Source: Centropus unirufus (taxonomy: Eukaryota; Chordata; Aves; Cuculiformes; Centropidae). Taken from it: a stretch of DNA of 64,000 bases. Made by a program: the position numbers and the translations under genes. Below the pieces are notes generated by a model. That model searched no databases. It was not told the DNA's origin and saw only the letters and a program-made list of their open reading frames with translations. Location of the stretch: NCBI GenBank assembly GCA_013397695.1, contig VYZI01000242.1:165381-229380 (forward strand), written 5' to 3'. Of the stretch, positions 12,601 to 24,264 are shown one piece after another; position 1 is the stretch's first letter, and each line of letters begins with the position of its first letter.

Positions 12601-13553
12601 AGTATACATTAAAAATGACTGGAAAAATGAGAGTTTTCCTCAATTTTATAGGAAAGAGAAAATAACTTTGCAGAGAGGTTATTACTTTCTCAATTTTAAA
12701 ATTTTTTTTTGCCTTAGGTGAAGGTTCCAGTTTCAGTCACTGTTGTCCATCAGAAAGCTTAAGAGTATGGAAGACACAACCCTTGACTGATCTAGTTTCA
12801 TCAGCTTTTTTCTTTTTATTTCTCCAATCTGATTTTTTTCAGAATAAATGTGTGCCTTTAAATGGCCTTGAAGATCAACCTTTCCTTTTTTTTTTTTCTG
12901 GTTTTCAATAAGTCTCAAAGAAGCACAATTTTTCTTTTGACCTAGAACAAAAGAAGTTACTCTTGAGCAATTGTGTTTTCATTGGTGCTTAGAATACTGT
13001 GTCTCTTGCTGTCCTATAAAATTTTATCATGCATGGTGAAAGACATATTTGAATGGCTGTTGTGGGATGAATACCTTATGTTTCAGCCATGATATGAAAC
13101 TCTTGTGTTCAATTTGGGAGTGCTGTCCTACTAAGCCATTTAATCTCATGCAGCATGTCCAAACTGAATCCTTTAAAGAAAGGTGAGTGATCACACCATG
13201 GAACAAATGTCAGAACTGATGCTGTCTGAAAAGTGAGCAAAACTTTCTGGAGAAGTGACACAAAAGCAGTTAACAACACTCGTGAAATATTCACTGAGAA
13301 AAATAAAAGGTTGGACAAACACTGTGTTGTTAAAACTAACGTGTGCTCATATGAAATGAATCAATTTATATTATTTTCTTCTTTAGTACAATAACTGGGT
13401 TAGACATATACTTGTAAGCCACCAATAAAACCCTATTTTGCAAATGCATGAAGATGGACCTGCCTTACAAGATGCTGAAGTCGTGAAAATGCATTTTTTG
13501 AACTAAATGCATTTTGAAATTATGATATTGATTTCAAATTTCTTTTGATAGTT
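12601..13553. other. single-copy spacer, nothing recognised
   Basis: AT-rich sequence between the plus-strand CR1 and the LTR at 13554. It has short poly(T) runs near 12700 and 12885 and no convincing open frame. Confidence 0.55.
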
Positions 13554-13895
13554 TGTGGTGGGTTGACCTTGAACAACTGCCTGATACTTTTACCCAGTCA
13601 TTCCCTCACTCTCCCCTCCTCAACAGGGCAGGGGGAGAAATTAAGACAAAAAAGCTCATGGGTTGAGATAAAACCGCAGAGATCATGTCTGAGTTACCTC
13701 AGGGGGAAAAAGCAGTCTCGTCTTCAATAAATTTTCCTTACAGCACAGCATCATGGAGATGTTGATCAGCTGTTCTTTGTCGCAGTGGGAGCCTGTTTAG
13801 CCTCCTCCTTTGTATTCAGTATCCCAGTCCCCTTGCCCAGTACCTCCAGGGACACACAGCTGCGCATGTTTGTTTAGAATTTCTCAACCACCACA
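13554..13895 (-). mobile_element. short ERV solo LTR, avian TGTGGTGGGTTGA type
   Basis: The interval begins TGTGGTGGGTTGA and ends TCAACCACCACA, so both ends carry the same inverted terminal sequence and the 5'-TG...CA-3' LTR signature. The left 180 bases match a common avian ERV (ERVL-like) LTR as I remember it: a CTCTCCCCTCCTCA block, a CTCATGGGTTGAGATAA block and a GAGATCATG block. In that family these lie near the LTR 3' end on the opposite strand, hence the minus orientation. At 342 bp it is much shorter than the roughly 1-kb copies I associate with the family, so it is probably internally deleted or a short subfamily. Flanking bases TAGTT and TGCAA do not form a target duplication. No internal retroviral sequence is attached. 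Confidence 0.62.
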
Positions 13896-14033
13896 TGCAA
13901 ATTCTTAGTTCTTTGAGCAATTTATATTATTTTAAATCTGGAATAGTGGAAAAGCTCCATAGCCGTTGAACAGCTCATACCTTTTTCCTAATTGTTGCTT
14001 AACCTACAATAAAATTGCTTATCTACAAGTATA

Positions 14034-14697
14034 TGAGGCCTGACACAAAAAAGGACTGTGCCTACAACACTTTTTATTTAACAAATCAAGAAAATCAACT
14101 ACAATCAGCTTCAAAATACACCTTTTCTGAGTTGACACATGGCATATGATGCTGCCAATCTTCAAAGCAAATCTGCAGATCAATTTCTGAAAGGCTGTTG
14201 AGAATCTCAGTTGGTTTTGTTTTCACATTTTCTAATGATAAAAAATGGGTTCCTTTGAGCACTGACTTGATCTTTGGGATCTCTTCCCTGTAAACCTCTG
14301 TCAATAACTGAAACCTTTCTGTCATGTATTTCTTCAGTTTCACAAGAAACTTGACGTTAACCAGCTATCAGTCTTGTACACTGACATTTTCCAACGGAGC
14401 TTAAGACCTAGTCATTGGGAAGAGAGAACCAGGTAAACAGCACAAACACAGTCATGTTATTAGGTGAGAACTGCTTCGTAGATAAAGTCTTGTGGGCTGG
14501 CACACACTGACGTTTTCTGGCTGAGGGCACTAGAATGTTTGTATTTAAGCCTTCATCCATTCGTATTGAGGGAAGTGATAGCCTAGCCTTGCCTCACTGG
14601 GTAGAATATGTTCTACAATTATCTCTTTTCCCCCCCACTCCCAATCTTTATTCCTGGGCTATAGGGTTAGCCTAATTTTTTTCTGTGTCAGGCATTG
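14034..14697 (-). mobile_element. mariner transposon, internally deleted, both TIRs present
   Basis: This is a 664-bp deletion derivative of a Tc1/mariner DNA transposon. TA dinucleotides flank it at 14032-14033 and 14698-14699, the expected target duplication. Immediately inside each TA lie inverted repeats. The left reads TGAGGCCTGACACA and the right, reversed and complemented, reads CAATGCCTGACACA. Ten bases are identical at the same offset from the TA, followed by A-runs on both sides. Between them is a minus-strand transposase relic keeping only the N-terminal and C-terminal parts. An intact mariner is about 1.3 kb, so roughly half has been lost. Such elements can be mobilised in trans by a full copy, but the decay here indicates a fossil. 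Confidence 0.82.
14095..14387 (-). pseudogene. mariner transposase relic, catalytic core deleted
   Basis: On the minus strand an ATG at 14385-14387 opens MSVYKTD. After a small frameshift near 14365 the frame reads VNVKFLVKLKK...FQLLTEVY, which matches the N-terminal helix-turn-helix DNA-binding part of mariner/SETMAR-like transposases. At about 14280 it passes directly into PKIKSVLKGTHF, LNSLSEIDLQICFEDWQHH and VNSEKVYFEADCS, the C-terminal tail of the same family, ending at a TGA (14095-14097). About 240 codons are missing, including the whole D,D34D catalytic domain. Only about 95 of some 345 residues remain. The protein could not catalyse transposition. There is one frameshift, but the 82-codon stretch across the deletion stays open. 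Confidence 0.8.
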
Positions 14698-14951
14698 TAA
14701 CTTGTTACTCAGTGGTGATGATGCTCAATATCAGCAGGAGTAAGATAAAAGCTGTACAAATTGCAATGTATTTCATGATAAAATTGGCAAATGCAGTGTA
14801 CCTCTAATTGTGGCACAAGTATTTTACAGAAACATTAAAATATACATGAAGCAGATTAAGACATACTAAACAGGCTAAAAAAGCTAGTTTCTTTTGTTTT
14901 GTTTAAGCATATGGAAGCACTAAACCTGACTTTACATTGCAGGAAAAATAA

Positions 14952-16078
14952 TCACAGAATCATATAATAGTATGGGTTGGAAGGGACCCCTGGAGATCAT
15001 CTACTTCACCACCGCAGGTTTACAGACGTTTGCACAGGAATGTGTCCAGATGTGTTTTGAATAATTCCAGAGGAAAAGACTCCACAACGACCTTGGGTAG
15101 TCTGTTCTACTGCTCTGTCACCCTCACAGTAAAGAAGTTTCCTTCATGTTCAAGTGGAACTTCTGTGTTCCAGTTTGTACCCATTGCCCCTGGCCCAATC
15201 CTCTTGACACCTGCCCATTAGATATTTATAAGCATTGATAAGATCCTCTCTTAGTTCTCTTCTCCATGGTAAACAGACCCAGGTCTTTCAGCATTTCCTC
15301 ATAAGAGAGATGTTCCAGTCCCCTGACTGTCTTTTTGACCCTCCACTGGACCCTATCCAGTACTTCATTGTCTTCCTTGAACAGAGCAGCCCAGAACTGA
15401 ACACAACACTCCCGATATGAGCTGGGGGAAGTACAGGGGAAAGATAATTTCCTTTTGACTGTCTAGTACCATGCTTCTCAATGCATCTCAGGATACCACT
15501 GGACATTTCTGGCTCATCATCAACTTGCCTACCTAGGCTCCCACATCCTTCTCCTCAGAACCTCTTTCCAGGTGGCCAACCCCTAACATGTACTGGTACG
15601 AGGGGGACTTTCCTTCCAAGGTGTAGAGCCCTACACTTGCCTTTGTTGAGCTTCATTGGATTCCTTTCAACCCAGCTTTCCATCCTTCCCAAGGCTCACT
15701 GAACGGCATCATATCCTTCTTGTGTATCAGTCGCTCCTCCTAATTCTGTATCAGCAAACATGCTGAACATATAGTCTGTCCCCTCATTCAGATTCCAACT
15801 AGACTCTGTGCCACCAATTACAACCCTCTGAGCTCTGATATCCAGCTAGTTCTCAATCCATTTCACTATCCATTCATCTAACCCACATTTCCTGAGCTTA
15901 CCTATGAGAATATTGCGGGAAACAGTGTGAAAAGCCTTGCAAAAATCATGTGGACAATAACTACCACTCTCTCTTCATCTACAGAACCAGTCATGATGTT
16001 GCAGAAGGTTATCAAATTGGTCAAATGCAACATCCCCTTGGTGAACCTATGTTGACCACTCCTGATATTTTCTTTTTC
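14952..16078 (-). mobile_element. CR1 LINE, 5'-truncated, minus strand
   Basis: The left edge is the reversed CR1 3' end (CACAGAATCATATAATAG, then GGGTTGGAAGGGACC), so the element lies on the minus strand. It runs through the 3' UTR and the C-terminal half of reverse transcriptase to a 5' truncation near 16078. Block order matches CR1 throughout: TAAAGAAGTTTCCTTCATGTTCA, AAGAGAGATGTTCCAGTCCC, CAGAACTGAACACA, CACTTGCCTTTGTTGAGCTTC, and CCCCTTGGTGAACCTATGTT. Compared with the family as I recall it, internal deletions lie near 15195 (about 30 bases) and 15792 (about 70 bases). It is closest in type to CR1 subfamilies with a long 3' UTR, different from the plus-strand copy at 11.4 kb. Confidence 0.92.
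15400..16078 (-). pseudogene. CR1 reverse transcriptase relic lacking one palm Asp
   Basis: Read on the minus strand, the segment encodes the reverse transcriptase palm to C-terminus in broken frames. The palm motif at 15749-15758 and its flank reads F-A-D-T-E-L-G-G, where the family has F-A-D-D-T-K-L-G. A three-base loss has removed one of the two adjacent metal-binding Asp residues. The region just upstream of the palm, normally encoding the P-Q-G-S-V-L-G turn, is removed by the deletion near 15792. The element is catalytically dead. Exact protein boundaries are approximate because the frame is interrupted repeatedly. Confidence 0.75.
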
Positions 16079-18724
16079 AGAATAGAGCCTGTTTGCATAG
16101 CTCTATCCTAAGCTGGTCTAAGCAGAGGCATAAATGCTCATAGAAATGTTGTTTGTCTTAATGTTTGAATCTGGTCTGTATAATTTGAAGATACAATGAA
16201 GATGAAGCTGTTTACACACTTTTCAGTTATTTTTCAGAACAGATTTAATGACATAATAATGAATTAACCAAGTTCCTTTTCTCCCTGTACTCTCTGTTAA
16301 TAAAAGATAGCTCAAGTTGTACTTGAAAAATAGGACGAGCCAGATTTACTGTTCCCCGTGGACTCCTAATTCTGCTGCTCTTTATATCTACTCTGTCCAC
16401 AGAAGGACGCTGAAGTCCCATGGAAAAAATGGGAAATAAGCATTCCAAAAAGTACTCTTACAATTAAAACATGCTTCCTAATAACATATGAATCCCTAGT
16501 AAGAACACCACCATGCAATTAGCATACTCTAAACTTAGATTTCAAAACCCCCGCATTTTTAATTTAAAAAGGTAATACTTTTGTATGTGAAATAGGTTGT
16601 ACATGTGCAACCATTCAAATATATATTTATATTGAATGTGTAATATAATAAATACTTTCCTTGGTTTTTTACACACATGCCCTTTTCTCTACAGGACACG
16701 CTCCCACACATGAAGGCCTCCAGTGTACTTGTGACCTATACAGGAGAACGAAACACTTACTGGGGCTGGTTGAGGTGTCTATCAGCCTCACTTTCGTCCT
16801 TGGAATAGGATTATTCACAATTTAGGATACCCAGAGTTATGTCACCCGTATTCCTACTACTCCCCTCTCCCTCTAGCCAACTTGCTTGTTGTATCAGCTG
16901 AAAAAAGCAGAAATTTACAATTACAGGGGGGAAAAAGGTGACTTTTAGAATTGCTTATGTGTTTAAATAAAATACCTCTATTTATTTACAAATATGATTT
17001 TAAAGGGTGGTTGCTGACCTGCTAAAGCCTGCTGGATTCTACAAACTTAGTCACCCAGGTTTTCTCACTTTGAATTATAAGCATTATAATTGTATATTTG
17101 GAACACAAAAGAGCAAATCTAGATGGAACTAAGTCATTAACCTGAAGGATATGACTGATTTTTCTAAACATCTATTAAAAAACATTATGAGTACTTGTTT
17201 ATCTGCACTTCTATAAGCTCTCATCTTTGATTCTATTTATTTTTCTGCATCTAATTACTTTGCATAATGATATGTTTATACTACTGGCAATCTCCTCTTT
17301 TATTGTGGAATTATGCATAGGGTATCCATACAGATTTCATCAAAACTGAAGAGGGTAATACACATGTTATTACAAAATAAAAAACTTTTTAAAGAAAAAT
17401 AAAGGCTTCATAAATCATTTTTAAAAACTCACCAACTTTTCAGGAAAAATGAACACATGTTTTGTCAGTTAGAAGTTATTTCTGAATATTAATTTAAAGT
17501 AATGATGAAATCCTGACTGCCTTGTGGGAATTTTGCTATTCAACCCAATTATTTTTTAATTTTGCTATTCAGGCCAACAGTATTCAGAGATTCCTCCTGA
17601 ATACTTCAGCTGAGCTTATGTTGCCCTCCTCTTCGTTCTGCAGACAACTCTAGAAATCTTGTACACACGATTCAAGTGAGATATCTAGTGTCTTCATATT
17701 GCATCCAGACCCTATGTATGATAAGGGCAACCTTTTCTGTCTTGTGCTGTTTTTGCTTGGTAAAAATATTTTCAAATAAAAAAAAATACTCTAGTGTAGG
17801 AAGGATATTGGAAGGAAAGAGTTAATTCTGGTCTTTTTAAGATCAAAAATTAAATTTATGGAAGGTTTAGAACATATTAATTTTTCTCAGTGAATTCTCA
17901 TATCTTTCATTTCATTAGTTATTTGAAACACTTTATGGTTTACTACATTTTTTTCTAATGTTCTGTGTCAAAAGGTAATCGGCCCAGCCATCTATTCTAT
18001 GTTCTGCTTTATTCCAGGATTTCTCTACAAACCCCTACTTTTTCTTCTTTTTTTAAATCCTCCTTCCTGTTCATCACTAAATGCATGTGTCCTCTTTTAC
18101 GACAAGAAAACATCCTTCCCTCATCTCTGATGGCGTAGTTCTCCTTTGATATTCATTCCAGTTGCATATGACAATATCATTCTGAGTAAACGCTTCGAAG
18201 TTCCCTGCAATTTAGTATTTTGCCAAATACACCAGTCATTTACCATCTCACAGATGACATGGTACCCTTCTGTCCATATAGGACATGAATTCATTTTCAG
18301 ATTGCCCTTTAGCCCATTCAACAGATAGCTGAAAAGAATGGAAAGATCACATTTGGAAATATGACTGATCCTAACAAAAGTCATTTGCATAATTCAGAAA
18401 TCAGTCCATCACACAGGTTGCCATATGGGAAGGAGAAGTAAAATCTTTATTTAGGCATGCAAGGACTCCTTCCTTTGAAATGCCTCCGTTCCATTGGCCA
18501 CTGCCAAAACAAAACATCCAGGACTGTGACTGTTTGCATAGATGTTCTTCTTTGTGGATTCTACTCAAGAAATGTCTTTTCATGAACATAAGCCATTTTG
18601 CAAAGAAAAATGCCACTGAAGTGTTAACCCACTGAGCAATAACTTAATCTTTGGGATTATTAGTTCTTTCTGAATTTATTTTGCAATGCAGGCCTAATCA
18701 AGCCATACTTAGCACCTGCTTATA

Positions 18725-18771
18725 GTTAGTAGTAGTTACTACTTACAGAAGTTAGTAGTAGTTACTACTTA
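18725..18771. repeat. two palindromic units in tandem, 26-base period
   Basis: The unit GTTAGTAGTAGTTACTACTTA occurs at 18725-18745 and again at 18751-18771 without mismatch. Each unit contains AGTAGT-T-ACTACT, a 6-base inverted repeat with a one-base spacer, so alternative intra-unit and inter-unit hairpins can form. The structure suggests a small duplication at a hairpin. Confidence 0.8.
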
Positions 18772-21700
18772 TAATAGTTAAAATCTACCTATATTAAAGA
18801 TAAAAAACTATTGAAAGTATGTAACAATAACAATTTAAGTTCTAAAATATATCATTAAGCATCTGCAGTTTTTTCATTCATACCCACTGACTTGTAAGGA
18901 AAGGTAAAATGATAATTAGTGATTTATCTATATTATAGCAGTTTATTTGAACAAACAAAATATATTTAATTTTTGAGCTATAAATTTAAATACTCATCTT
19001 TAATAGTTAATAGACTAATACTGAAATTTATCACTCAAATCTGTATCCCTTTTAGGTCTGTGAAGTTGTTTCAGCTGCTTATTAATTGTTAATGGGTTAT
19101 TCACAGAAAGTTAAAATAATTTGCAGTTAAAATAGTTGTACGAGTGAAAATATGTAAAAAAGAAAACTAGGAGAAAACTAGATTCCTTTAGATAATGATG
19201 ATAACATATTAAAAAATACTTTATGCAGAAAATCTGGTGTCTTAAATTATAGATTAGCTTTAACTTTGGAAAGAACATGTCAGGAATGGTGATCAATAAT
19301 CTGCTACAGATCTGTGATGTATATACCTATGGACAGTTTGTTTCAAATAATATTTTTATAAATGCATATTTATTTGTGGATTAATGTGGAGCTGGAGTAG
19401 AAACTCTTCCCATTTTTCTCCGCTTTTCATAATGTTTATACAAAACTGTTAAAGATACATTTTCAGATTTGAGTATTTATTTATATTGATATAAGTACTA
19501 GTAAAATATAAAGAATTATCAACACAAATCCAAACATCCATATTTCTCTTGGCTTTGGGATTTGTTTAAAAAAAACTGAACTTTTTTTGCTTTTCATTAC
19601 TACATTAGAGCTTACAGTTTCATTTTACAGTAGTATTTGCATTTATATTCTGTATATGTATTATAACATTTTTTTGTTGTTTAAGAAGAAATGGAGCTTG
19701 AAGTGAATCCATTCTGCATAAATTAATTTTGTCTATGTAAGCCAATGCTAAATGTATATGCAAATGTTCTTGTATTGAATTCTTGCTAAGAAATTTGGTC
19801 TCCATTCTTATTCCATCCATACTTAATGAATGGGCTGAATTTAGTTTCTGTGTAAGAGAAATATTCCAAATGTTAAAATACGAGGAGTTTGCTTTAATGA
19901 TATTTAGCAAGCTTAAAAAAACTGAGGGCTGATCATGATGAAGCTAACAGAATTATCTAGCTGAGATAAAAGACACTTGTTTTCATTCCTGATAATCATT
20001 CCTTCATTTTCACATTTACTAGCACTCATTAATCATTTTTTAATGTTCTGCGAACAGTATAAAAATTAGTTGGCCTCATGTTCTGTGGAAAATGAACAGA
20101 AGTGCCAATGCCGTTTTAACACTTCATAATACTATGGCATTACATTTCTTCAGACCTGGCTGCAGATTAACCATGTCTTCTTTGTGGCGCATTTTAGACC
20201 ATGAAAACTCAAAAAACCTGATGGACCCAATATTCTATTGGTGGATATGAAGAATGAGTTCATATTCCTCATTGAAATGCTTTAAATGGCTTTTTCCATA
20301 AATTTATTCTGAAAGCATATGGCCACATGAGTTCTACCAAGGTCCTTTGACCATGCAATACAACTTGTTTGAAGTCAGAACAAGTATTTGTGCAGACAGT
20401 TATATACAAAAAACCCAAAGCATAAATCTGCTACATAACTGACTTGGTAACATTTAATTGACTAAAAAGATTAGATTGGTACTTACGCCAAGACTGATGT
20501 TTATTGCAGTGTCTCAGAACTTGGCAGCAGACAAATGTACTCATACATTGGTTGCATCTTTCTTTCATTCTGTCTGTAACTCTGGTCCTCAGTTCCATTA
20601 CTGTAATTTAAAGATGCTTGCTTACATACAAGAAATTAAGTGTATATTAGCTATACATTGGGAAATTATGTACTGTTAGGTGTCATGTTAAACTGTAAAA
20701 AAACAACCTTGACAGCATCTTGGAACTACCAATGTGACAGTTCAGAAACCTGAGTATCCGTCTTCAGAAACTGCATGCCTGAAAGCAAAATGGAGAACTA
20801 CATGAAAAAGCAAGAAAGAGCAGAGAGTACTACCAAGGGGAGCATTCTGCTCAATCACCCCAAAAGTAACTACAAAGCATACTATAGTTTTGTTTTGCAA
20901 TGTATCTCTTCAAATATAGTAACTGATTTCTTAAGGCTATCATTTATGTATTCTAGATTAATATCAATTTCTACTTTGTCTTTAAGCTTGTATAATATTA
21001 AGAGGCATCTTAATGTGGCAGGGAAACCCAGTTTTCTCACATTTTTGCTAGAGGAATATTGCATACATCAGATATTCGCAGTGCTAAATGCACAACATAA
21101 AGTCTGAAAGTTTTTACCTACTTCTCCATCATTCTGATTACAGAGAATCTCCCAGTGACTTGCATTATTCAGAAATTCTTCACTGTTGCACTACGTGCAT
21201 TAGGGCACAGGTCTTTGCTTTGGAATTGTGACAATCAGTCCTTCCCTTCCTAGAATTTTCCTGTTCTTTCCTTTATCAATTCCCAAAAGGCGCACAAATC
21301 CGAGAGTAGAGAGGCTATTATAGCACAGTATAATATACTTCCAGGAAGCCACTAGCCTTTGTGCTAGGATACATGAGACAAGTATGGGGAAACCCTCTTT
21401 CTCCAAGGCTTCTGAAGATTTTTAAAACAAGTCCAATAGGCCTGAAGTAGCTTCAGGATTCCCGGAGCTTGGAGTTCATGAACTTCCAAAGCCTTGTGGG
21501 AAAACAGTGCATGAAAGAGTTCCTGGCAGAGGAAAGCTGGAGCTTGTACTGGGTGACGACTCTGTACTTCTTTGATGAAGGAAGTCTGTATGCTCTAAAA
21601 ACGATGGTTCTTTTGTTGATAAGCTAGGTATTGTCAGAAAGATGTTTTTTATTTGTCTATAAAGAGCAGTGTTTTATTCCAAGGTAAACACTATGTGTAA

Positions 21701-24236
21701 GGAATGAGAGGTGGTTTATTAGAAAAAGCTTGAACACATTATTTGAAATTGATAGCTTATTTATTATGCAATGATTCATGGGAATAAATTTATACTAGAT
21801 TTTTAATTTAAAGTTCTCTAGAGCTGTGGATATAAAGGTGACTTTAGCATTTCTTGGACAGCTATAGCTCTTTGCAAATAATAAATCTGTTTTCTGTGAC
21901 TGTAAGATAGAGTCTTTGAGTTTTTCATGAGTTCCCTTGTACAGCAAATTCCTATAGAAATATATCTGCACAAAGTCCATTCCCGGTGTGGTATTTACCC
22001 AGCACTAATAGTAACCATATTATTTTTATGGTGTATCTCCAAGTCTTGGGTTAAAGAATTAAAACTTCTCACTTGATTATATAGTATTGCCAAGATCTCA
22101 CAAGTTCAGTCCTAGCTGGTGTTATCCTGTCAATATGAATAAGATGAGCTTTCCACTATTCATGAATAGAGAGTAGCTATCACTGTCCACTAACAGTGGA
22201 TACGTTCCGTTTTCCACTATCTCTGTGTGTATGTGTGAACTGATGAAAGAATAACCATACCGTGCCCGATATCATGGTGCATGTAATGACTAAGAGTAAA
22301 ATAAATTATTTGCCTCAGAAGCTAGAGGACAAAAGAAGTTAAGTCTCATTCTATTTGGGATTTGAATGACAAAACTATAAAACATCACATAAAAGCACTG
22401 GACTGATCCCAAATGTTTGTAGTAAAGATGCAGAGGTAGACTATATGGTTCAGAGGTAGCACTGTCAATAGAAACAACACTGATCAATAGTCACATGTCA
22501 TTAATAAAATTCTGATGATGGAGAAACAATTTGGATAAAAACTTTTGCTTTCCAGTAAGGTACTCTATATATGGCAAAAAGGGTGCTTTGTTTTGCTTTA
22601 AGATAATTATACTCTGTAATACTTCAAATGTATGAAATATCTAACCAAATAATTTAATTTTACTCTAAGAAAGTACTGTTTCCCCCACACAGACTTGAAA
22701 GAAGTAGTGGGCAAGACAGAGAGATTTGAGGATTACGTGGGATTGTTTCTTAAGTATTTACTTGGTTTCTACTTGGTATCATTTGTACCAATTAAAATCT
22801 CTGCAAGCATTTACTTGTATATTACCCACATCTAAACTCTTTTTAAGTATAAATTACTTTTTTTTTTTTATGGAATTATTCCTAATAGAACAGAGGTTTT
22901 ATTTCTCTGAAATGGTTATGATTATTAACAATAACATTTTCAGGTGTCAATTGACACAATGTATGTATCGCATAAAAGAAGACTATTTAAGCATGTAAGG
23001 ACAATGATAAATACTTACTCTGCCTCTTGGTAACATACATAAACATTGCCTCTGCTGACTTGCTGTGCTTATGGTCAATTTTCATGACAATGTATACTTT
23101 CCACATGTAATGAGAATCCCAAGTTATGGTAATTAACAAAAGCTAATATTACAGTTATTGTTTCTGGAAGTTATGAAATTCATAGAGATTCTTAGAGCTG
23201 ACACACTGACATCATCAAACATAATCAAATATGTAATCTATACTCTGTGCTCAACTATTTATTAACCTTAGTGTTGTGGAACAATCAGTCTGTAGAAAAA
23301 GAGGCTCTGATAATGTGTGTGGTAGCTGTAGATTTATGTAAGACCTGAGAGATGTAAATGGTTGCCAGGTACTTATCTCTGGCAAATAAGAGAAAAAATA
23401 TAGGAAAATGTACCCACTAAGACAAAAAAAAAACCCCAGATATCATGGGAATATGCTTCTGTATAATGTCACTAAAAGACTTCTTTATTTTTTTTTGCAA
23501 ATCACAAGAATGAATGAACCTAACCTACTGGCTCATGTATTGGTACTAACAATTGTCCCAAACTGTAACATATTATGAATAAAACTAGCTAAGAGTTAGA
23601 AAAAAGACATTAATTTTGTCTTCATAAAAGAAGGTTATAAAGAAAATTCATAAAATTTGCAAAGCAAAAATTAAGGAAGATATGTTTAAAATTGAAAAAA
23701 TTTGAAAGCTTTGGTCAAACAAATCTTTTTTTTCAGCAGGTTTTTGCTTAAATAGAAAGTTAGTGAAAAAAATCAGGGTTTTAAAATTTTAATTATTGCT
23801 ATCATTAACAAGAAATATAGATTGTGAATTTATTTTATCCAATATTCTAGTTCCCTGAGCAGTAATGGAGTGGCCCACTATGAAATGAGTGAAATACAAT
23901 CAAGATATCAAGGTTTGGCAAGTGCTCAGTACTTATGATGCTGGAGGTGATACAAGTATCTCAATGGGTTTTCCCTGCCCTAAATGTAGGATTGTATCTA
24001 TACAATATTGCAAAACAATGATATTCTGGTTCCAAATGAGGCCTTTTTGTATACTTCCAAATGAGCTATGTATGGCAGAAAGCAGCATGTAAATCATCAT
24101 TACCTTGCCGTACAAATTTCTCTTTATTTAAAATGAAAACATTCTTGGGAGACTTCTGAAAATTCAGAAGAGTATCAATGTTTCAGCAGCATTCTCAGGA
24201 GCATATCATTGATCAACATACTGTATGGTATAAAAA

Positions 24237-24264
24237 ATAATTAATTCATTAATTAATTCATTCT
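24237..24264. repeat. ATTAATTC simple repeat
   Basis: A short, AT-only imperfect tandem repeat alternating ATTAATTC and ATTAATTA. It is low complexity with no inferred function. Confidence 0.6.

Noticed and set aside
15030..15702. Plus-strand frames of 61-73 codons
   Set aside because: They are antisense readings of the minus-strand CR1 3' UTR and coding region.
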